From JAAFIP01 sp043774625 (GTDB lineage: Bacteria; Pseudomonadota; Gammaproteobacteria; Burkholderiales; Burkholderiaceae_C): 64,000 bases of DNA. The notes under the pieces are model-generated. The model made no database searches, was not told the DNA's origin, and saw nothing but the letters and a program-made list of their open reading frames with translations. Below are positions 58,205 through 64,000 of this stretch, in pieces. Position numbers and translations under genes: made by a program. The stretch lies in contig JAYVTG010000097.1 in the NCBI GenBank assembly GCA_043774625.1, positions 84,309 to 148,308 of the forward strand. The letters run 5' to 3'. Numbering within the stretch: the stretch's first letter is position 1; each line of letters starts with the position of its first letter.

Positions 58205-58260
58205 AGAGGTCCTGGCAATAAGAAAAAAATCAAAAATAGCTGTAGCAGCTTCAAGTCTAT

Positions 58261-59352
58261 TTACTTGCGTTCAAGACCTGCAGCAAATGTCTTTAACGTC
58301 TGGGGTGGCACTTCGCCTACAGCGGTGAGCCAATAATTGTCTAGGCGTCTGAACAGAGTATGTGTCGCGCCCTGGGCCATCACACCTTCTTGGGTATGCC
58401 GGGTTTTGTCGTAATTTTCTACAAACAGAGACACGGTAGCCAAACCATCCGAGAAAATCCATTGCATCGTGTTCTCGGCATTGGCACCGCGCTTGAAGCA
58501 ACTGAGTGGCTTAAAGCCTGGCACCGCTGACTTGAGCGCCCAACCCTCGGCAGCGGCTGTGGTTTTGGACAACTCGGGTTTTTCCAACTTATAACCATCG
58601 GTGGCAGCCATCATTTGAAGGAGCTTTTCCATTTTGACGGGCGCGTCCAGTTGCAGCTCAGAAAAAGCGGCCTGCTCCAGCACACTGCCTGTGGCGTCCT
58701 GTGTTTGCAGCTTGACGACCAGACCCGATTTTTTCTCGGTCCAGATGCGGTAGCCATAGCGCAATGCGTCTTTCGGCAAAAGCTGCACCACATCGGCCTC
58801 CAGACCGGCAATGCGTTCCATACCCAAAGTCTTGACACCATAAAACTCGGGAATGCTGCTAGCACCTGGCTGCAGCACGTCTGGAAAGCCACTGGCATAC
58901 TCGCGCTTTTCTATGCGCACCAGTTTGGCTTCGGGTAAAAAAGTGACCAGCTTGTCGTTATGCCTGAAGGTGGAACGCGGTGCGCCAGTCAGCGTTTCAA
59001 CCCGTTCGATTTGCTGCGCACCATCGCAGGCATGCCAAATACGTGCGCTGCCCATGCCTTGCGAAGACGACTGCACCAGGGTACCGATATAGGAGCGCTT
59101 TTTCATCGCGGCGTCGTGCATGCGCATCAGCCAGTCGTTGATGCTGAGCGCACTGTCAGCACCTGGTTGGGCTGGCGTGGCCAATGGCACAGGTAGTACG
59201 GCTGGTGCAGTCTGCGCCTGGGCCGCGTTGTGCACAGCAAACAAGCCTGCAAAAACACTAGGCAGCAAAATAATTTTTGCTACTATATTAATAGCTGCTC
59301 GCGCACTGTTTACGCTGGCTACAGGCTTAAATCGCATTAAAAATAGTGCCAT
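58261..59352 (-). CDS. rseB: RseB-like periplasmic regulator of sigma-E
   Basis: A 363-residue MucB/RseB protein that binds the periplasmic part of RseA and gates its cleavage. Signal peptide from about MALFLMRFKPVASVNSARAA to AQAQT, with an R60 copy (59277-59330) supplying VNSARAAINIVAK. The domain pattern SYIGTLVQSSSQGMGSARIW and LPKDALRYGYRIWTEKKSG is typical of the lipoprotein-binding fold, and the C-terminal part ends TLKTFAAGLERK. The frame opens further upstream into rseA (to 59442); ATG 59352 was chosen, 20 bases beyond the rseA stop. Confidence 0.9.
   Translation of the reverse strand: MALFLMRFKPVASVNSARAAINIVAKIILLPSVFAGLFAVHNAAQAQTAPAVLPVPLATPAQPGADSALSINDWLMRMHDAAMKKRSYIGTLVQSSSQGMGSARIWHACDGAQQIERVETLTGAPRSTFRHNDKLVTFLPEAKLVRIEKREYASGFPDVLQPGASSIPEFYGVKTLGMERIAGLEADVVQLLPKDALRYGYRIWTEKKSGLVVKLQTQDATGSVLEQAAFSELQLDAPVKMEKLLQMMAATDGYKLEKPELSKTTAAAEGWALKSAVPGFKPLSCFKRGANAENTMQWIFSDGLATVSLFVENYDKTRHTQEGVMAQGATHTLFRRLDNYWLTAVGEVPPQTLKTFAAGLERK
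59277..59330 (+). repeat. R60 dispersed repeat copy in the rseB signal peptide
   Basis: TTTGCTACTATATTAATAGC then TGCTCGCGCACTGTTTACGC. Read on the minus strand as VNSARAAINIVAK. Confidence 0.9.
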
Positions 59353-59371
59353 GGTGGTCCGTATGGCAATT

Positions 59372-59986
59372 TCAGCGTTGCGGAGCTTGAAAAGTGGCAT
59401 TGCGCAAAAAGCCTGCAGGCTGTAGGGCCGAAGCACCGCCAAACTGTTTATGTGCGGCCAGCAATTCGTCCAGGCGTGGGTCGCGGATCATGAGCTCTGC
59501 TTCTTCTTTGGCACCAGGGCTACTGGCAGCAGTTGCCACGGCTACGTTGGACTGCGACGTGCTGGCTATGGGCTGGCTGGCACCACCGCCCATACCACCG
59601 CCCATACCACCGCCCATACCTGCGGCGAGCGACCATACGATGGACCCCACCGCCGCCACTGCGGCAAAACCAGCCACCAGCTTCCAGCGCCACACGCTGT
59701 CGTTGGCAGCCACAGTTTCAGTGATATGCGCGGGGGGCGATAGGGGCATTGGTTGCACGGGTGCGGTGCTTGCAGGCCCGGCGGCTCGTGTGTCGTGCGT
59801 GTCGCGTGACGCAGACCGCAGCGCATCGCCAATCACATGGTAGTGCTGCCAAGCCGCGCGCAAACTCTCGTCGCCCGCCGTGGCTTGCACCAGGTGTGCG
59901 GCCTCTTGCACACCCATTTCACCGTCCGCCAGGGCAGACAGTGCTTCGTAATTACTGGCCGTTTGATTCATCACAGGTTTTTCCAT
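59372..59986 (-). CDS. rseA: Anti-sigma-E factor RseA
   Basis: A 204-residue inner-membrane anti-sigma factor. Cytoplasmic N-terminus (YEALSALADGEMGVQEAAHL, WQHYHVIGDALR), then a linker, a membrane helix (WKLVAGFAAVAAVGSIVWSL), and a periplasmic part with GMGGGMGGGMGGGA encoded by 12-base tandem repeats (59580-59620). The later periplasmic segment has AELMIRDPRLDELLAAHKQF, the RseB-binding-like end. It is cotranscribed with rpoE (33 bases apart). Sigma-E is freed when this protein is proteolysed after outer-membrane stress. Confidence 0.92.
   Translation of the reverse strand: MEKPVMNQTASNYEALSALADGEMGVQEAAHLVQATAGDESLRAAWQHYHVIGDALRSASRDTHDTRAAGPASTAPVQPMPLSPPAHITETVAANDSVWRWKLVAGFAAVAAVGSIVWSLAAGMGGGMGGGMGGGASQPIASTSQSNVAVATAASSPGAKEEAELMIRDPRLDELLAAHKQFGGASALQPAGFLRNATFQAPQR
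59580..59622 (-). repeat. 12-base tandem repeat encoding GMGG units in rseA
   Basis: Three units of ACCGCCCATACC on the + strand. Change in copy number would keep the frame and alter the periplasmic loop length. Confidence 0.75.
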
Positions 59987-60018
59987 TGTTTCACTAGCTC
60001 ATTATCTCAATATCGTCT

Positions 60019-60693
60019 TCACCAGCGTTTTGCCGTCTGTTTGTCCAGCATGGGCTTGATGCGCGCAGAAATAGCCTCACGCGCCCTGAAAATCCGTGAC
60101 CGCACCGTTCCTATAGGGCAGTTCATCATCGTACTGATCTCTTCATAACTCAAACCCTCAATTTCTCGCAGCGTAATCGCCTGGCGCAGTTCTTCGGGCA
60201 AGGCGTCCATGGCAGCGTTGACGGCTTGGGCAATTTCTTTGGCTGCATAGGCTGTCTCGGGGGTGTCAGATTCAGCGCTTCGATTATTTAGAGGGTGATC
60301 GGCGTAAGAAGTTTCATCATCTTCATCTTGAGCACTGCGCAAAGAAGATTCATTGATGATCGGGTTACGTTTCAAGTCCATCAAATGCTTTTTGGCGGAA
60401 TTGACGGCAATGCGGTACAACCAGGTGTAAAACTGCGCGTCGCCCCGAAAATTGCCAATCGCCCGCCAGGCACGAATAAACGCCTCTTGCGTGATGTCCT
60501 GGATCGAATCTGTGTCCCGCACCATACGGCCCAGCAAACGCTCTATGCGCCGCTGGTACTTGATGACTAGCATGTCAAAAGCCCGTTTGTCACCCGCCCG
60601 TGCCAGCTCTACCAAAGGAGAATCGGCGTCCATCACCAGTTCTGCGCTGGGCACAGGGCTGGTTGCACTGAGGGTGTCTGGCTCAGTGCTCAT
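60019..60693 (-). CDS. rpoE: RNA polymerase sigma factor RpoE (sigma-E)
   Basis: A 224-residue ECF sigma factor. Region 2: FDMLVIKYQRRIERLLGRMV, DITQEAFIRAWRAIGNFRGD, FYTWLYRIAVNSAKKHLMDL. Region 4: LPEELRQAITLREIEGLSYE, EISTMMNCPIGTVRSRIFRA. ATG 60693 (MSTEPDT) was selected; the long upstream frame overlaps the preceding hypothetical gene. Starts the rpoE-rseA-rseB-degP operon, which controls the envelope stress response. The start overlaps the upstream gene's stop by about 10 bases. Confidence 0.96.
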   Translation of the reverse strand: MSTEPDTLSATSPVPSAELVMDADSPLVELARAGDKRAFDMLVIKYQRRIERLLGRMVRDTDSIQDITQEAFIRAWRAIGNFRGDAQFYTWLYRIAVNSAKKHLMDLKRNPIINESSLRSAQDEDDETSYADHPLNNRSAESDTPETAYAAKEIAQAVNAAMDALPEELRQAITLREIEGLSYEEISTMMNCPIGTVRSRIFRAREAISARIKPMLDKQTAKRW

Positions 60694-61201
60694 GTGCGCC
60701 TGCGGCGGATGCAGACGTAACTGCGGTGTTGGTCGTCGCAGATAGCTGCTGGGACGGGCGCGCAAACACAGCGCGGCGAATGGCAAACCAGTCTTGGGCA
60801 TGGCCTGATATCTTGTGTGATCGTCTGCGTTCCAGGTGGAGCCATGTGTTCTTTTGAGTTCCCTGTTTACCCGTAGTAGTCTCGAAATACACGAGCAAGT
60901 AATGCTGTAGATCAAGGCGCGGGGTAATAGTTCCGGCATATTCAATGTCGCCTTGCGCCAGCACCCACTGCCCAGCGGCAAAGTGCAAAGCCCCGCGCAC
61001 CGGGCGAAACGCGTCCCACAGCAGCCACGCGCTGCACACCAGTGTCAGCGCGCACATTAGACCGTTTTTAACAGTAAAACTGCCGGATGTCAGCGTGAAA
61101 TATGCGCAAGCAGCTATCAAAATAATAGCAATTAGAACAGCAAACCCACGGTAAACCCACGACGCGTCCAAGGGCGTGCTGACGGCAGGGGCGGTTTGCA
61201 T
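60683..61201 (-). CDS. Hypothetical inner-membrane protein before rpoE
   Basis: A 172-residue protein with two membrane helices (FAVLIAIILIAACAYFTLTS about 20-38; LMCALTLVCSAWLLWDAF about 48-66) and a soluble C-terminal part (AQGDIEYAGTITPRLDLQHY, LERRRSHKISGHAQDW). The first helix is partly read from an R60 copy (ILIAACAYFTLTSGSFTVKN). Genes for such proteins are regularly found between fabF and rpoE in betaproteobacteria. Function is unknown. Confidence 0.75.
   Translation of the reverse strand: MQTAPAVSTPLDASWVYRGFAVLIAIILIAACAYFTLTSGSFTVKNGLMCALTLVCSAWLLWDAFRPVRGALHFAAGQWVLAQGDIEYAGTITPRLDLQHYLLVYFETTTGKQGTQKNTWLHLERRRSHKISGHAQDWFAIRRAVFARPSQQLSATTNTAVTSASAAGAHEH
61062..61130 (-). repeat. 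R60 dispersed repeat copy forming a membrane helix
   Basis: TTTTTAACAGTAAAACTGCC then ...TCAGCGTGAAATATGCGCAA. Gives ILIAACAYFTLTSGSF with the extended end ...TTTACTGTTAAAAACG as in rlmE. Confidence 0.9.
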
Positions 61202-61297
61202 AGTGCAGCCCCGGTTCGCTAGGCGGGTTTTACAACCAGCATAGCCACGCGGTTATCGGCGTTCAAGTGCTGGCAAGCCGTGGGTTTCATGCGGTTG

Positions 61298-62542
61298 TCA
61301 TACCCGTTTGAAAACCAGCGTTCCGTTGGTGCCGCCAAAGCCAAAATTGTTCTTTACCGCCACGTCGATCTTCACGTCCCGCGCAGTGTTGGCACAAAAG
61401 TCCAGGTCGCATTCAGGGTCCTGGTTAAAGATGTTGATGGTGGGTGGGCTTTTTTGCGTGTGCAGAGCCATCACGGTGTACACGCTCTCGATTCCGCCCG
61501 CTCCGCCCAGCAAGTGGCCAGTCATGCTCTTGGTGGAATTGACAAGGAGTTTGCTGGCATGGTCACCAAACGTGACCTTGATAGCGTTGCATTCGTTGAT
61601 GTCGCCCAGCGGAGTGGACGTGCCGTGTGCGTTCACGTAGTGGGCGCTGTCTACATTCAGCCCCGCATTGTTGAACGCGTTCAACATGGCGCGGCGCGGG
61701 CCGTCCATATTGGGCGCGGTCATGTGGCCCGCGTCACCGCTCATGCCAAAACCGGCCAGTTCGCAGTAAATTTTGGCACCGCGCGCCTTGGCGTGTTCGT
61801 ATTCTTCCAGCACCAGCACGCCCGCGCCTTCACCCAGCACAAAACCATCGCGGTCTTTGTCCCAGGGGCGGCTGGCGGTTAACGGGTCGTCATTGCGGGT
61901 ACTCAGGGCGCGCATGGCCGCAAAACCACCGACACCCAGTGGAGAAATGCTGGACTCAGCCCCGCCTGCGACCATCACGTCGGCGTCGCCATATTCGATC
62001 ATGCGGGCCGACAGGCCAATGGCGTGCAAGCCGGTGGTGCAGGCTGTTACCACTGAAATGTTGGGGCCCTTGAAGCCAAACTTGATCGACACATGGCCCG
62101 AAATCATGTTGATGATGGACGCAGGAATGAAAAATGGGGTGATGCGGCGTGGGCCACGGCTAGTCAATTCAGTCTTGGTGTCTTCAATCAGCGGCAAACC
62201 GCCAATGCCCGAACCGATATTGCAGCCAATGCGCACCGATTGCTCGTCGCTCAAGGCATCGCCCGTGGGCAAGCCAGAATCTGCCACCGCCTGCATGGCC
62301 GCAGCAAATCCGTAGTGGATGAAGGTGTCCATCGAACGGGCTTCTTTCGTGGTCATGTACTCTTCCACGTTAAAGTCTTTGACCTCGCCTGCAAATTTGC
62401 AGGCGAAGGCACTGGCATCAAATTTGGTGATATTGCCAATGCCACTGGTGCCAGCCAGCAGCGCTTGCCAGGCGGTTTGCACCGTGTTGCCTACCGGGCT
62501 GATACAGCCCAGGCCCGTGACGACGACTCTGCGTTTTGCCAT
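61298..62542 (-). CDS. fabF: 3-oxoacyl-[ACP] synthase II
   Basis: KAS II elongates acyl-ACP chains in fatty-acid synthesis. 414 residues. Catalytic Cys in VVTACTTGLHAIG (near 164), His in NAHGTSTPLGD, His in the NNFGFGGTNG region. MAKRRVVVTGLGCISPVGN start (ATG 62542) and the GGAESSISPLGVGGFAAMRA block are typical. Second in the fabG-acpP-fabF run; a terminator-like hairpin (62613-62643) lies between acpP and fabF. Confidence 0.97.
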   Translation of the reverse strand: MAKRRVVVTGLGCISPVGNTVQTAWQALLAGTSGIGNITKFDASAFACKFAGEVKDFNVEEYMTTKEARSMDTFIHYGFAAAMQAVADSGLPTGDALSDEQSVRIGCNIGSGIGGLPLIEDTKTELTSRGPRRITPFFIPASIINMISGHVSIKFGFKGPNISVVTACTTGLHAIGLSARMIEYGDADVMVAGGAESSISPLGVGGFAAMRALSTRNDDPLTASRPWDKDRDGFVLGEGAGVLVLEEYEHAKARGAKIYCELAGFGMSGDAGHMTAPNMDGPRRAMLNAFNNAGLNVDSAHYVNAHGTSTPLGDINECNAIKVTFGDHASKLLVNSTKSMTGHLLGGAGGIESVYTVMALHTQKSPPTINIFNQDPECDLDFCANTARDVKIDVAVKNNFGFGGTNGTLVFKRV

Positions 62543-62612
62543 GTTGTTTATCTCACATCCAAAAAAGCGCGGAACCTGAAGCTCATTCACAAAGCCCATC
62601 CGCCAAAAAGTA

Positions 62613-62643
62613 CAGGGCTGAGGCCTTTACGCGCCCAGCCCTG
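62613..62643 (-). terminator. Hairpin CAGGGCTG/CAGCCCTG between acpP and fabF
   Basis: 8-bp stem with a 15-base loop, followed in the minus direction by TACTTTTTGG. It may partially terminate transcripts between acpP and fabF. Confidence 0.5.
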
Positions 62644-62668
62644 CTAGCTACTTGCAATTCCACTAAAA

Positions 62669-62706
62669 GCGTTTATGCCTTTTTATCAAGGCGTTTATGC
62701 CTTTTT
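62669..62706. repeat. 16-base direct repeat at the acpP 3' end
   Basis: GCGTTTATGCCTTTTT occurs at 62669-62684 and 62691-62706, one copy containing the acpP stop codon (TTA on +) and one just after it. Probably a small tandem duplication. Confidence 0.8.
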
Positions 62707-62934
62707 GTGCGTATTGGCGTAGTCAATGGCATTTTGCACCGTAGTGATTTTCTCGGCGTCTTCGTCTGGAATTTCAATTCCAAACTCATCTTCCAACGCC
62801 ATCACTAGTTCCACCGTGTCTAGCGAGTCAGCACCCAAGTCGGCCACAAAAGCCTTCTCGTGGGTAACCTGGGCTTCTTCTACGCCCAGCTGCTCTGCAA
62901 TGATTTTTTTGACACGTGCTTCGATATCGCTCAT
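62695..62934 (-). CDS. acpP: Acyl carrier protein
   Basis: 79 residues. Helix 1, then the phosphopantetheine motif GADSLDTVELVMALEDEFGI with the modified Ser near 37. Acidic throughout, as in all ACPs. Ends TTVQNAIDYANTHKKA. It sits between fabG and fabF, as usual. Carries the growing acyl chain between the fatty-acid synthase enzymes. Confidence 0.98.
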   Translation of the reverse strand: MSDIEARVKKIIAEQLGVEEAQVTHEKAFVADLGADSLDTVELVMALEDEFGIEIPDEDAEKITTVQNAIDYANTHKKA

Positions 62935-63073
62935 ATAGTCCCTCTGAGGGTTGTTAAAAACTTGTTTATTTTACCTGTTTAGATTTCGTTCTCTGAAACG
63001 TCCTGGTCAGGCAGCTGAATGTGCAGTTTACAGCCTGTTAATGCAGGATGAAAACATTTTTTGTTTGAATACT

Positions 63074-63805
63074 TTACATATACATGCCGCCATTCACGTG
63101 GATTTCTTGCCCCGTGATGTAACTGGCCTGCGGACTGGCTACAAATGCCACGGCGTGCGCAATGTCGGCAGGCTTGCCCAAATGACCCAGCGGAATCTGT
63201 AAAAGCAGCGTTTTTTGCTGTTCTTCAGCCAATCCAGCCGTCATGTCGGTCTCTATAAAACCCGGTGCAATGCAATTGACGGTGATGTTGCGGCTGCCCA
63301 GCTCGCGCGCCAGCGCCCGCGTCATGCCCGCCACGCCCGCCTTGGCCGCCGCGTAATTGGCCTGGCCAGGGTTACCCGACGCGCCCACCACACTGGTGAT
63401 GTTGACAATGCGGCCATAGCGCTGCTTCATCATGGTGCGCATGACGGCCCGGCTGGTTCTGAAAACAGCTTTCAGATTGGTGTCTACCACAGCGTCCCAG
63501 TCGTCGTCTTTCAGACGCATGGCCAGCATGTCGCGGGTAATGCCGGCGTTGTTCACCAAAATATGCAGACCACCGTGTTCCTTGGTAATGCTGTCTACCA
63601 GAGCGTCTACCGCAGCGCCGTCGGTCACATTCAATACCACGCCTTGAATGCCGGTAGAGGTGATTTTGGCTGCACCGTCGGCTGTGGTGGCGGTGCCAAC
63701 GACTTTGCAGCCCTTGGCTTTCAGTTCTTGCGCAATAGCCGCACCAATGCCGCGGGTGGCACCGGTGACCAGGGCTACCTGGTTTTCGTATTTTACTTCT
63801 GTCAT
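63074..63805 (-). CDS. fabG: 3-oxoacyl-[ACP] reductase
   Basis: NADPH-dependent short-chain dehydrogenase reducing 3-oxoacyl-ACP. 243 residues. Glycine motif VTGATRGIGAAIA, NNAGITRD, the active Ser in NITSVVGASGNPGQ, YxxxK in YAAAKAG, and the C-terminal GQEIHVNGGMYM. Starts at ATG 63805 (MTEVKYEN). 135 bases separate its stop from the acpP start. Upstream lies a T/A tandem repeat and the window edge; fabD would be expected next. Confidence 0.97.
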   Translation of the reverse strand: MTEVKYENQVALVTGATRGIGAAIAQELKAKGCKVVGTATTADGAAKITSTGIQGVVLNVTDGAAVDALVDSITKEHGGLHILVNNAGITRDMLAMRLKDDDWDAVVDTNLKAVFRTSRAVMRTMMKQRYGRIVNITSVVGASGNPGQANYAAAKAGVAGMTRALARELGSRNITVNCIAPGFIETDMTAGLAEEQQKTLLLQIPLGHLGKPADIAHAVAFVASPQASYITGQEIHVNGGMYM

Positions 63806-63845
63806 GTTGAGGAACGAGGTTTTAAAAAGAAAGGAAAAAGAATTT

Positions 63846-63880
63846 GAACGCGAAAGACGCGAAAGTTACGCGAAAATCGC
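63846..63880. repeat. GACGCGAAAG-type repeat arm
   Basis: AACGCGAAAGACGCGAAAGT followed by TACGCGAAAATCGC, related to the inverted repeat at 25641-25738. No second arm is seen before the tandem tract. Confidence 0.5.
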
Positions 63881-63926
63881 TAAAAAATACCAAAGAATAA
63901 AAAAATATGCATCGCTGGGGTAGGTG

Positions 63927-64000
63927 TTTTAATTTTTTAATTTTTTAATTTTTTAATTTTTTAATTTTTTAATTTTTTAATTTTTTAATTTTTTAATTTT
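63927..64000 (+). repeat. (AATTTTTT)n tandem repeat to the window edge
   Basis: Nearly nine perfect 8-base units after TTTT, reaching the window end, about 120 bases upstream of fabG. True length is unknown. Confidence 0.9.

Noticed and set aside
60694..60981. N-terminal extension of RpoE to 60981
   Set aside because: It overlaps the preceding gene and is not typical of ECF sigma factors; ATG 60693 fits the family.

Overview
The window comes from a betaproteobacterium of the order Burkholderiales, most likely family Comamonadaceae (Rhodoferax/Polaromonas-like). The basis is gene order (glmM-folP-ftsH with rlmE-yhbY; fabG-acpP-fabF-hyp-rpoE-rseA-rseB-degP; otsB-GH15-otsA) and protein sequence. 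No taxonomic search was possible, so the genus is open. Most of the window is dense housekeeping and metabolic DNA. Two lower-GC patches look acquired: 5.2-9.5 kb and 16.9-18.8 kb.

Layout. 1-4.5 kb: glmM (cut by the window edge), folP and ftsH, all leftward. 4.5-9.8 kb: an island between ftsH and rlmE, which are usually neighbours. It holds toxin-antitoxin pairs, an orphan antitoxin-like gene and small cassette-type proteins, separated by attC-like sites and three copies of a long repeat. No integrase is visible. 9.8-16.6 kb: rlmE, yhbY, prlC, a DUF4124/glutaredoxin protein, an intradiol dioxygenase, rpiA and pyrD. 16.9-18.8 kb: an EcoRV-like restriction-modification pair whose nuclease gene is broken at its 3' end. 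18.9-37.6 kb: scoAB with a divergent PAS-LuxR regulator, amtB, an S41 protease, an alpha/beta hydrolase, an EctD-like dioxygenase, a SAF-domain oxidoreductase, multi-haem cytochromes c, a DsbA-like protein, an acyl-CoA ligase, a phosphodiesterase, an amino-acid ABC binding protein with its permease, a DedA-like protein and an MFS transporter.

37.6-48.4 kb is a metal cluster. A CadR-type regulator lies next to a CDF exporter and an HMA/MauE fusion. They are followed by a TolC-like factor, a CopA-like multicopper oxidase, two cupredoxins (one fused to a CusF domain), a stand-alone CusF and a MerP/MerT-like pair, so copper is probably oxidised, bound and moved in the periplasm. 48.4-51.5 kb: a TAXI-type binding protein and an Asp-box (sialidase-fold) protein. 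51.6-55.6 kb: trehalose genes otsB, GH15 and otsA. 55.7-56.5 kb: a PemK/MazF-like toxin-antitoxin pair. Then come tRNA-Met and the sigma-E/fatty-acid block to the right edge, which ends in an (AATTTTTT)n tract.

The most striking feature is a dispersed ~50-80 bp repeat, called R60 here (core GCTGCTYGCGCATATTC followed by YACGCTGGC). About 26 copies or fragments lie in 64 kb on both strands. About 20 of them sit in frame inside protein genes. They form signal peptides or membrane segments (frame IAACAYSALA), linkers (frame SVEYAQAA) or internal insertions in housekeeping enzymes (frame ELLAHIPR in FolP and RlmE; another in PyrD). Intergenic R60 copies also mark the ends of attC-like sites in the cassette island.
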